Assembly (NCBI GenBank): GCA_964632995.1
Contig: CAZWDL010000007.1
Location: 29,520-93,519, forward strand
Direction: 5' to 3'
Source of the DNA: CAZWDL01 sp964632995
Lineage (GTDB): Bacteria > Bacteroidota > Bacteroidia > Chitinophagales > Saprospiraceae
DNA length: 64,000 nucleotides
Shown one piece after another: positions 43,599 to 50,993 of this stretch (positions are counted from its first letter, which is position 1; each line of letters starts with the position of its first letter). Below the pieces are notes generated by a model, which was given only the letters and a program-made list of their open reading frames with translations, was not told the origin of the DNA and searched no databases. The translations under genes were made by a program, and so were the position numbers.

Positions 43599-44813
43599 AT
43601 GGCTATGCAGAAACCCTCCTACCTGCTGATTTTAACGCTCTGCCTCTGGTTTTCCTGCCAGCAGGAAGATGATCGTGATCCGGATTCAGTTAAGCCTCTG
43701 AGCATAGATTCCCTTCAGCAGCTCCCCGAAAAGCCGGCTCCATCAAGATCTTTGCAGCAGAATGGAAAATTCATCAACCAAGCCGTTTTTAACAATATCT
43801 ACCGTCCAGCTAACCTGGATACCATTCCTTTTCCCATCATTGACGAACCAACCCTTAATGTATTACAGCACCAGGAACGCTTGCTAAAACTGATCAGGCC
43901 GCGCAAGAACCACCGGATAGGCAACCTGACGTTCAGCACGGATCAACTGGCAGAAACGGTTGATATCCTGAAGTCAAGACAGCACACCCTGCCTTTCGAC
44001 CTGAGTAAAGTATTGGATGGGTATCAGATCTGGGGGCGGGACCGGCGTGGTCATGTCCTGTTCACTGCCTATTATACACCGGTTATCCCTGTGGACGATA
44101 CACAAAGCGCCGAATATCCCTATCCTATTTACGATCGTCCCAGCAACTGGATCGGTCCGCTTCCGACCCGAAGGGAAATTGAACAGGAAGGCGCCCTGGA
44201 TTCATTAGACCTCGCCATTGCTTATGCCAAGAGTAAAGCGGATATCTACTACATGCAACTGCAGGGTTCCGGCTATGCAGAATATCCGAATGGAAAAAGG
44301 GTGTTGCTGAGTTACAACGGCACCAACCGACACCCATACCGCAGTATTGAAAAATACCTGCTTTCCAGAGACGACTGGAATGTAGGCAGCGTTTCTATCC
44401 CCGGCGTGAAAGAATTCTTTCGACAGTTTCCGGAACTACGGGACAGCGTTCTCTTTCAAAATCCGTCCTATACCTTCTTCAGGGCGCGTTTCAGATCTCC
44501 ACAGGGGGCAGGTAATGTTCCGCTGACCGGCGATTTTTCTATCGCCGTTGACAAACGCTATATTCCTCTCGGCAGCTGTTTGCTCGCCGCCGTTCCCATC
44601 TACGATCCCAAGATCAACCAGGTTACCGGCCATGAGTTTCGCTTCCTTTTCGCTCAGGATACGGGAGGAAGCATTAAAGGCCCCGGTCATATCGACTTTT
44701 ACTTCGGAACCGGCCCGGAAGCCCGGAAGGCTGCCATGAATATGCGGAGTTACGGTCGGCTTTGGCTTCTTCTACCTAAAAAGCCGGAAGACTTATTCTC
44801 TATGCAGCAGTGA
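43599..44813 (+). CDS. mltA: Membrane-bound lytic transglycosylase A
   Basis: This lipoprotein of about 404 residues cleaves peptidoglycan glycan strands to 1,6-anhydromuropeptides. I take the start at the ATG at 43599 (or the next at 43605), giving MQKPSYLLILTLCLWFSC with a lipid-attachment Cys; the longer frame from 43548 would bury this signal. The MltA domain spans most of the protein (ILKSRQ... to GTGPEARKA). The C-terminal 3D-like part holds the catalytic Asp in FAQDTGGSIKGPGHIDFYFG. It is on the same strand as lpxB but 112 bp away. The small-protein region follows. Confidence 0.88.
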   Translation: MAMQKPSYLLILTLCLWFSCQQEDDRDPDSVKPLSIDSLQQLPEKPAPSRSLQQNGKFINQAVFNNIYRPANLDTIPFPIIDEPTLNVLQHQERLLKLIRPRKNHRIGNLTFSTDQLAETVDILKSRQHTLPFDLSKVLDGYQIWGRDRRGHVLFTAYYTPVIPVDDTQSAEYPYPIYDRPSNWIGPLPTRREIEQEGALDSLDLAIAYAKSKADIYYMQLQGSGYAEYPNGKRVLLSYNGTNRHPYRSIEKYLLSRDDWNVGSVSIPGVKEFFRQFPELRDSVLFQNPSYTFFRARFRSPQGAGNVPLTGDFSIAVDKRYIPLGSCLLAAVPIYDPKINQVTGHEFRFLFAQDTGGSIKGPGHIDFYFGTGPEARKAAMNMRSYGRLWLLLPKKPEDLFSMQQ

Positions 44814-44855
44814 GCGTCTTTCCATTTTCCTCAAAAAAACCAGTAAAAATGCACT

Positions 44856-44878
44856 TTGGCACAGTTGTTGTAACAACT
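44856..44878 (+). promoter_or_regulatory. Sigma-54-like site overlapping a 7-bp-arm palindrome
   Basis: TTGGCAC-AGTTG-TTGTA has the GG at -24 and a near match (GT for GC) at -12, spaced by the required 10 bp. AGTTGTT-GT-AACAACT overlaps it and could be a dimer operator. It lies about 170 bp before the first small membrane protein gene. Evidence is the sequence pattern only, and chance is possible. Confidence 0.3.
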
Positions 44879-44948
44879 CTGGTGAAAGGCATTGCGTGGC
44901 ACTCGGCAAAGAGAATTAAAGAAAAGTTTAATATATTTAATATTTTTT

Positions 44949-44957
44949 TAATATTTG
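44949..44957 (+). promoter_or_regulatory. AT-rich promoter region of small membrane protein gene 1
   Basis: TTTAATATTTGCAGCGCA occurs here, and TTTAATATTTGTAGTGCA occurs at the matching place upstream of the second copy. The AATATTTG part is one mismatch from TAnnTTTG. A run of T and A precedes it in both copies. Conservation between the duplicates supports a promoter. Confidence 0.5.
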
Positions 44958-45049
44958 CAGCGCACCTACACCAATGTCCTCCTGTTCGAATCCCCTCCCC
45001 CCTGGATCAGCAAATCCCCCAATTTCTAACCACTACTAACAAATCAACT

Positions 45050-45226
45050 ATGAAACACAATTACACCAAGAAGAGCAAAAGTGCGGGGAAAACGGAAAAC
45101 TGGCTGCTGATAGGTATTCTCCTGTTCAGCTTATGGGGAGCCTATCATCTTTTCTTTCGACCGGACCCATCCGCACAACAACTGCAGATTGAGTCAGTCG
45201 AATCCATCGAGACGGCGGCAGGCTGA
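45050..45226 (+). CDS. Small single-TM protein, tandem copy 1
   Basis: The 58-residue protein has a basic N-terminus (MKHNYTKKSKSAGKTEN), one membrane helix (WLLIGILLFSLWGAYHLFF) and a short acidic tail (QLQIESVESIETAAG). A second copy at 45787-45966 shares the block from SAGKTEN to LFFR exactly, yet 12 of those 27 codons differ, all synonymously. That shows selection on the protein. I know no family for it. The upstream in-frame extension to 44810 is not conserved in copy 2 and is rejected. The charge pattern predicts N-in, C-out topology in the inner membrane. Confidence 0.8.
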   Translation: MKHNYTKKSKSAGKTENWLLIGILLFSLWGAYHLFFRPDPSAQQLQIESVESIETAAG

Positions 45227-45251
45227 TTTACTCCGGCAAATGAGAAAGGAT

Positions 45252-45285
45252 GACGACCCCTCTGAGATCAATCACAGGGGTCGTC
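45252..45285 (+). terminator. Hairpin after small membrane protein gene 1
   Basis: A perfect 10-bp stem GACGACCCCT / AGGGGTCGTC encloses 14 nt, 25 bp after the stop codon. No long T-run follows, so termination may be weak or the hairpin may protect the message. Confidence 0.5.
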
Positions 45286-45786
45286 CTGCTTAACCCGCTT
45301 GCTTCCTTTTAAAAACCAAAACAGCACTTTTTACTAATTCCGGAAAGCTAAAGATTACCAATACCTTCTTTTTATCGGCATCTTTACTGTTATGAACCTC
45401 ACGGGAAGTTTTCAGCAGCACAAAGGAAAAAAAACGCAAAAAACTATTAAATATTCAATGATTTTTTAATATTTGTAGTGCAAACATTTTAACTTTATTC
45501 ATATGCTATTTCTCCCCGGCATACATTGCACCTCCTCCAGCAAGAGAGCATAGTATACATCCCAAATACTTATTCCTTAACTGATTTGATTTCTGTCTAA
45601 TAAATACTTTAGACAAAAGATCAAATTTTGACGCTGTCCGGGAACCATTGAATGAATCACAAGGGAGACTAAAATCTATACTTCTACGAAGCAATCGAGG
45701 GCTTTCTGCATTGATGTCAACAGCGTGATAAAACTGTCTGGCCTAGCAGTTTTCTTCATACATTTCTAACCACTAACAGACTGACC
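45286..45786 (+). other. Gene-poor stretch between the two small-protein genes, including a long leader
   Basis: These 501 bp hold the second promoter-like box (45467) and then a leader of about 310 bp before copy 2. Copy 1 has only about 92 bp in the same place. The last bases before each ATG match (ATTTCTAACCACTA...), so the second leader seems to carry about 190 extra bases. A 62-codon frame on the minus strand and a 16-codon frame from 45503 have no support as genes. A regulatory RNA cannot be excluded. Confidence 0.4.
45467..45475 (+). promoter_or_regulatory. AT-rich promoter region of small membrane protein gene 2
   Basis: TTTAATATTTGTAGTGCA is the counterpart of the site upstream of copy 1, with 16 of 18 bases shared and a similar T/A-rich run before it. 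It lies 311 bp before the ATG of copy 2. Confidence 0.45.
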
Positions 45787-45966
45787 ATGAAACGACATTA
45801 CTCCAAGAAGAAGGCCGGAAGTGCAGGGAAAACGGAAAACTGGTTGCTGATAGGGATCCTTTTATTTAGTTTATGGGGAGCCTATCACCTTTTTTTCCGG
45901 CGTGACCCACCGGTACAGCACTTTGAGATCGAATCGGTTGAATCCGCCCGGGCGGAAGCAAGCTGA
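45787..45966 (+). CDS. Small single-TM protein, tandem copy 2
   Basis: The 59-residue protein begins MKRHYSKKKAGSAGKTEN, then has the membrane helix WLLIGILLFSLWGAYHLFF and the tail RRDPPVQHFEIESVES ending in EAS. The central 27 residues are identical to copy 1 with only synonymous codon changes, while the tail has diverged except for IESVES. The frame is too short to be found by length alone. A strong hairpin with T-runs on both sides follows the stop. Function unknown; no partner gene is evident, and the flanking genes (mltA, helicase) are unrelated housekeeping. Confidence 0.8.
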   Translation: MKRHYSKKKAGSAGKTENWLLIGILLFSLWGAYHLFFRRDPPVQHFEIESVESARAEAS

Positions 45967-45982
45967 TTGGTCATGAACAGCT

Positions 45983-46029
45983 GAAAAAAGAATGCCCCAT
46001 GTGCCATAAGCACATGGGGCACCTTTTTT
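45983..46029. terminator. Bidirectional intrinsic terminator
   Basis: A perfect 12-bp stem TGCCCCATGTGC / GCACATGGGGCA with a 5-nt loop (45993-46021) is flanked by AAAAAA (45984-45989) and TTTTTT (46024-46029). It can stop transcription from small-protein gene 2 and from the convergent helicase gene. Confidence 0.85.
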
Positions 46030-46078
46030 GGTACGGCGGCTTCCTTCGAACGGAAGACGCCTTTCAGCATACCCTGCG

Positions 46079-48553
46079 TCAATTACCACTCTCCGTATAG
46101 GCCCGCACCATTCGGAGCTCGTTATAGGAATAAGCCTCTCCAAAATGGGCTCTTGCTTCCGACAAGGTGGCTTCCTCATTGGCCCGAAAGAAAGCTTCAA
46201 TTTTTTCGACGGCTGGTTTATCCACCAGGTCGTAAACATTTAGTTCTCCCTGTACGACGAAGTGCGCCAGATGTCCTTCGATTGTGGAGCAGGCCAAGTC
46301 ACGGACTTTGGCGATTTCTTTTATATTCTTCCCGGAACGAAAGAGTTCAAAACTGATTGTTTTCGAATCCGGTTTCAAAGATTTCAAAGCCCCATTTGTT
46401 GGCGGGGTAATATGGTTTGCCTCGCAATAATCCCGGATCATGGCGATCAGGGCTTCTCCGTAATTATTTACTCTTCCTTTTCCAATACCGCTGATATTTT
46501 TAAGTCCGGCTTTCGTCACCGGTAATGCGAGCGTGAGATCCAGCATAGAACTGGAAGGCAGCACCTGGTAAAGCCTGACTTTCTCTTCATCGGCGACTTG
46601 ATCGCGCCATTTGATCAGACGAGCGTAGAGCTCGGGATGGGGGGATTCCCGGGCGACGGGAACTGGACCGGCGGCGGTGTTCCTGCGGCCGGCCGATTTA
46701 AAGTCCAGTTCGGCGTTAATTTTCAGACGATGGTAATCCTGGGTAACAAAGCCTTTTTGGGAGGCGGCGAAACAAGCCTGTTTGACAAATATTTCTCTTT
46801 CCAGGTCTTCCAGGGCCTCATCGCCCATTTTCCGGATTTTCCGGTTGTCGGTAATGATCTGAATACTTTCCACGCCCGGCCGGAGTTCCTTGTCGAATTT
46901 TTTTTCAAACCAGGCGCATCCCTTTCGGATGCGGTCCTGAAGCGACTCATTTTCTTCCGGCAGCCCCTCGTCCTGCCGGAACAGGCCTTGCAGTTGCCGG
47001 CAAAACTTTTCCCCAACGGGAATTACCTCTTCTTTTGCTTTGGCAGCCAGCGTTTCAAATGCCTGACGAGCCGCCGGATTCAATTTCTTTTCGTGTTCCA
47101 GCAATACCCGGTTCATTCTTTCGAAATACTTTTTCAGCATTGCAAAGCCGAACAAGTCCAGAATCAGCGATTGCTGGAAAGCAATCTTGGACTGTTCGAG
47201 TTCTGCCGGCCCCGGTGCATTTTTTTCCGCTGCTTCCGTATACTGCTTGACCGTCCTGTCCGTCTTGACACTGTTTAAGGCAATTTTGCTGCGCAACACG
47301 ATACCTTCAAAGCTCTTGCAACGGCTTAAGGCTACGTATACCTGGCCGTGGGCAAAAGCGGCCTGTGCGTCCAGAATAACACGCTCGAAAGTAAGTCCCT
47401 GACTTTTGTGAATGGTGATAGCCCAGGCCAGCTTTAAGGGATACTGAGTGAAGGTGCCGGCGACATCCTCTGAAACTTCATTATTTTGTTTGTTGATAGA
47501 ATATTTTACGTTTTGCCACTCGAGCCGTTCCACCTCGATGGCCCGCTCATCGCCGGGACACTGCACCCTGATGTCGTCTTTTTCAATCCGGGTGATCTTG
47601 CCGATCTTGCCGTTGTAAAAGCGTTTTTCAGCAGACAGATCATTCTTGACGAACATCACCTGGGCGCCTACCTTCAGTTCCAGCTCTTCGTCCGTCGGAT
47701 AGGCGTGAGCGGGAAAGTCTCCGGTGATGGTCGCTTTAAACAGAAAGGAACGGCCCGGCGTATCTTCCAGTTTCCTCCTGTTAATAGCCTGAGCCGAGGC
47801 GTTGTGCGTCGTCAGCGTGATGTAGGAATCTTCCTCCCGGATTTGATGATGAGGAACGAAGCGGCTATTGAGTTTCTCCAGCAGTTCCCGGTCCACCTCA
47901 TTATTGCGTACTTTGTTGAGCAGATCGATGAAGGTGCTGTCCGATTGCCGGTAGATATGCTTGAGGGCCACCACCTTCGGGCGGATTTGTTGCAGGGCAT
48001 TACTGCTGAAAAAATAAGGCGTATCATAATGAGGACGCAATAGGCGCCATTCCTCGTCTTTCACTACCGGCGGCAGTTGATGCAGGTCGCCGATCATCAG
48101 CAGTTGTACGCCGCCGAAAGGCTTCAGCGGGTTTTTGTAACGGCGCAGCACATCGTCAATTCCGTCCAGCAGGTCGGCGCGCACCATGCTGATCTCATCG
48201 ATAATAAGCAATTCCAGGCTCCGGATCAGCTTAATCTTTTTGCCGGAAAATTTGCGTTGCCGGGTCAGCTCCCGCGTATTTCCGGGCACGTAAGGACCGA
48301 AAGGTAACTGAAAAAAAGAATGAATGGTCATTCCCCCGGCGTTGATAGCCGCCACGCCTGTCGGAGCTACTACGACATTCCGCTTGACCGCTTCGTTTTT
48401 TATACGGTGCAAAAAGGTGGTTTTTCCAGTACCTGCCTTGCCGGTCAGAAAAATACTATCGTTAGTGTAGCGAACGTATTCATACGCCAGATCGAGTTCG
48501 GGGTTGGATTGAAGAGCCATAGGCAAAACCTTTGTAATGTTTCTTTGCGTCAT
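46079..48553 (-). CDS. PIF1/RecD-like helicase with HRDC and C-terminal HTH domains
   Basis: This 824-residue superfamily 1B helicase shows Walker A GKAGTGKTTFLH, Walker B LLIIDEISM, QLLMIGDLHQLPPV and the C-terminal UvrD_C_2-type motif LKLAWAITIHKSQGLTFERV. After the motor come a helical region, an HRDC domain (about 640-705, LPVTKAGLKNISGIGKG) and an HTH_40-type repeat (about 735-790, LFRSGKNIKEIAKVRDLACS). Such proteins are annotated in many Bacteroidota as helicases of unknown DNA target. The ATG at 48553 is used; the ATG at 48520 (MALQSNPELD) is equally good. It is convergent with small-protein gene 2. Confidence 0.88.
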   Translation of the reverse strand: MTQRNITKVLPMALQSNPELDLAYEYVRYTNDSIFLTGKAGTGKTTFLHRIKNEAVKRNVVVAPTGVAAINAGGMTIHSFFQLPFGPYVPGNTRELTRQRKFSGKKIKLIRSLELLIIDEISMVRADLLDGIDDVLRRYKNPLKPFGGVQLLMIGDLHQLPPVVKDEEWRLLRPHYDTPYFFSSNALQQIRPKVVALKHIYRQSDSTFIDLLNKVRNNEVDRELLEKLNSRFVPHHQIREEDSYITLTTHNASAQAINRRKLEDTPGRSFLFKATITGDFPAHAYPTDEELELKVGAQVMFVKNDLSAEKRFYNGKIGKITRIEKDDIRVQCPGDERAIEVERLEWQNVKYSINKQNNEVSEDVAGTFTQYPLKLAWAITIHKSQGLTFERVILDAQAAFAHGQVYVALSRCKSFEGIVLRSKIALNSVKTDRTVKQYTEAAEKNAPGPAELEQSKIAFQQSLILDLFGFAMLKKYFERMNRVLLEHEKKLNPAARQAFETLAAKAKEEVIPVGEKFCRQLQGLFRQDEGLPEENESLQDRIRKGCAWFEKKFDKELRPGVESIQIITDNRKIRKMGDEALEDLEREIFVKQACFAASQKGFVTQDYHRLKINAELDFKSAGRRNTAAGPVPVARESPHPELYARLIKWRDQVADEEKVRLYQVLPSSSMLDLTLALPVTKAGLKNISGIGKGRVNNYGEALIAMIRDYCEANHITPPTNGALKSLKPDSKTISFELFRSGKNIKEIAKVRDLACSTIEGHLAHFVVQGELNVYDLVDKPAVEKIEAFFRANEEATLSEARAHFGEAYSYNELRMVRAYTESGN

Positions 48554-48739
48554 CAATGCGCGCGATGCTAAAATTAAAAAATCATAATGAGGACAGGAAA
48601 CCAGATGATTTGACTGGTGTAGGTTTTTTTTCGCAGGTGGGAACTGCTATCAGCAGATTCTGCAAGATACATTTTTTTTATGTAAATGTAAACAGGACAT
48701 TTACAAAAGTCCTATCCGACGCTTCCTTATTTTTTCACT

Positions 48740-49633
48740 TTGACAGCCGAAGAATACAATACCCAAGGTCATCAAATCCGCATCAGGCAGCAGGAGCGAG
48801 GCTATCTGGCCATGCATTACAACTACCGGCAAGGACCGCCCCCACCCTTCCTGTACGAAGAGGAACTGTTACTCAAAACGTTGGCCCAGGAGATCGGCGG
48901 AATCATCGAGCGGGATGAGCAAAAGCAGCGTGAGGAGCTGTTGCGTCAAAAGTTCGAGCAGGCCGACCGTTTGTCAATTCTGGGTGAAATCACGGCGGGG
49001 ATCGCCCACGAGCTGAATACGCCACTCGGCAATATTCTGGGCTTTGCACAGCTCATTCAGAAGCGCACCCATGACCGGCAGGTAGGGAGGGATGTGGAAA
49101 AGATCATCAATTCGGCCATGCACTCCCGCGAGATCGTAAAAAAGCTTATGTTTTTTTCCTGCGAAATGCCGCAACAAAAACAGCAGGTATCAGTAACCAC
49201 CCTGATTGAAGAAGCCTTACAATTGCTTCGTATCACCTTTAAAAATGCCGGCATCACCCCCCTATTTTGCGTCCCGCAATACCCTGTGGAAGCACATGTT
49301 GATCCCATTCAGCTTACACAGGTTATTTTCAACCTGCTCATCAATGCGCTTCATGCTTCCGCGCCCGGGCAGGAAATACACATCGAACTGAAAAAAGAGA
49401 ACCAGGAGATGATTCTCGGCATACGTGACTTTGGGCATGGCATTCCGGAAAGCATCCGGGAGCGCATCTTTGAGCCTTTCTTTTCCACCAAGGCTCCCGG
49501 CGAAGGCTCCGGTATGGGTCTCAGCGTAGTGCACGGCATCGTAAAAAGCCACGGAGGGAGCATCAAGGTGGACAGCAGCCCACAAAAAGGCGCTACTTTT
49601 ACGGTTCGTTTACCTTTAAACCCGACGACGTGA
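48740..49633 (+). CDS. Sensor histidine kinase, possibly N-terminally shortened
   Basis: This 297-residue soluble kinase has a phospho-acceptor His90 in GIAHELNTPLGNIL and a complete HATPase_c domain: NLLINALHAS (N box), GIRDFGHGIP (G1), FEPFFSTKAPGEGSGMGLS (F and G2). The N-terminal 60 residues (ERGYLAMHYNYRQ, PPPPFLYEEELLL) look like the end of a ligand-binding input module of Bacteroidota kinases. Similar-looking sequence continues upstream of the TTG start (YPTLPYFF) to a stop at 48689, with no ATG, GTG or other TTG, so the start is uncertain. The response-regulator gene overlaps the stop, forming a two-component pair. Confidence 0.82.
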   Translation: MTAEEYNTQGHQIRIRQQERGYLAMHYNYRQGPPPPFLYEEELLLKTLAQEIGGIIERDEQKQREELLRQKFEQADRLSILGEITAGIAHELNTPLGNILGFAQLIQKRTHDRQVGRDVEKIINSAMHSREIVKKLMFFSCEMPQQKQQVSVTTLIEEALQLLRITFKNAGITPLFCVPQYPVEAHVDPIQLTQVIFNLLINALHASAPGQEIHIELKKENQEMILGIRDFGHGIPESIRERIFEPFFSTKAPGEGSGMGLSVVHGIVKSHGGSIKVDSSPQKGATFTVRLPLNPTT

Positions 49634-50973
49634 AGAAGATAAGCATATTGCTGGTGGATGATTCCTACGACATGCTGGAGGTGCTGCACCGCCAACTCGG
49701 CGCCCTGCAGTACACTACCTTTCAGGCTTCGGCCGTCAGCGACGCTATTGATATTTTGCAAAATTCGCCGGTCGACCTGCTTATTACGGATATGCGTATG
49801 CCCGGTCTTGACGGCATGCATCTGGTGAAGTACGCCAAGATGCACTTTCCGGATATTCCCGTACTGGTCATTACCGGCTTCCCTTCGGTCTCCGGCGCCG
49901 TGGAGGCCGTTAAGTCCGGAGCGATGGACTACTTATCCAAACCTTTTACGGCCAATGAGCTGAAGGCGGCAGTGGAAAAGATTTTAAAACAACGCTACGG
50001 ACGAGCTGCCCTGCCTTCCGAAGCAGCCTCGAAAGAAGGCGAGGCCTTCAATTACTACGGCATCATCGGCCAGTCAGAAGCGGCTAATGAACTCGTCGAG
50101 CTCATCGAACGTGTGAAAGACACCAGCGTGACTACCCTTATCCAAGGCGAAAGCGGCACCGGTAAAGAACTGGTGGCGAGGGCTATTCACTACAGCAGCC
50201 GGCATCAGCAAGAGCCCTTCGTGGCCGTCAACTGCGGCGCCATACCGGAAAACCTGCTGGAGAGCGAGCTCTTCGGCTTCGTTAAAGGCGCCTTTACCGG
50301 CGCGTACGAAACCCGGCCCGGTTTCTTTCAGGCCGCGGAGGGCGGCACCATCTTTCTCGATGAAGTCGGCGCCGCTTCCCCTTCCGTACAGACCCGGCTA
50401 CTGCGCGCCATCCAGGAAAAAGAAATTAAAATGATCGGCGCCAGCAAGACACAGCGTATCGATTTACGCATCATCGCGGCGACCAACAGCGACCTGTATG
50501 CCCTCAGTCAAAGTGGGCGCTTCCGGGAAGACCTCTACTACCGCCTTAACGTCATTGCCATACCTACCCCTACGCTGCGGGAGAGGCGCTCCGATATTCC
50601 ACTGCTCGCCCATCACTTCCTCGATAAATACGCCAGGGAGTTCGACCGGCCGCGGCCCGGCATCAACTACACAGCCCTGCAGTTGCTGCAAAGTCATTCG
50701 TGGCCCGGCAATATTCGCGAACTGGAAAACATTATTCAGCGGGCGCTCATCCTCTGCGACGGGCAGATCGAGGCCACTCACCTGCCCGATTACCTCAAAT
50801 CACCGGCAGAGCCGGCGCTCTTGGAAAATAACGGGCAATTACTGCCCCTCAAGGAAGTCGAACAGCAGTATATCCGCAAAGTCCTCGAAGCCACAGGAGG
50901 AAATAAAACAAAAGCGGCGCGGATTTTGGGAATCAACAGAAAGACCTTGCGAATGAAGTTGCGAAAGATCTGA
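49630..50973 (+). CDS. Sigma-54-dependent response regulator
   Basis: This 447-residue NtrC-type activator has a receiver domain (1-120; phospho-Asp54 in LLITDMRMPG; Lys in LSKPF). An AAA+ domain follows (about 140-370; Walker A GESGTGKE, the sigma-54 loop GAFTGA, Walker B GGTIFLDEVG). The C-terminal Fis-type HTH is at about 405-447 (NKTKAARILGINRKTLRMKL). The start GTG at 49630 overlaps the kinase stop, so the pair is translationally coupled. It should open sigma-54 promoters when phosphorylated; target genes are unknown. The PspA-like gene is convergent, 20 bp away. Confidence 0.92.
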   Translation: MKKISILLVDDSYDMLEVLHRQLGALQYTTFQASAVSDAIDILQNSPVDLLITDMRMPGLDGMHLVKYAKMHFPDIPVLVITGFPSVSGAVEAVKSGAMDYLSKPFTANELKAAVEKILKQRYGRAALPSEAASKEGEAFNYYGIIGQSEAANELVELIERVKDTSVTTLIQGESGTGKELVARAIHYSSRHQQEPFVAVNCGAIPENLLESELFGFVKGAFTGAYETRPGFFQAAEGGTIFLDEVGAASPSVQTRLLRAIQEKEIKMIGASKTQRIDLRIIAATNSDLYALSQSGRFREDLYYRLNVIAIPTPTLRERRSDIPLLAHHFLDKYAREFDRPRPGINYTALQLLQSHSWPGNIRELENIIQRALILCDGQIEATHLPDYLKSPAEPALLENNGQLLPLKEVEQQYIRKVLEATGGNKTKAARILGINRKTLRMKLRKI

Positions 50974-50993
50974 AAATATGGGAAATTTAATCC

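Noticed and set aside
44810..45049. Upstream in-frame extension of small membrane protein gene 1
   Set aside because: Not present in the duplicate, crosses the promoter-like and palindrome region, and overlaps the mltA stop.
45506..45694. 62-codon open frame on the minus strand in the gap between the small genes
   Set aside because: No motif, no counterpart near copy 1, and no promoter or ribosome-site support.
48556..48918. 120-codon plus-strand frame overlapping the histidine kinase start
   Set aside because: It is in a different frame from the kinase and reads into its coding region without family features; the kinase frame is clearly the real one.
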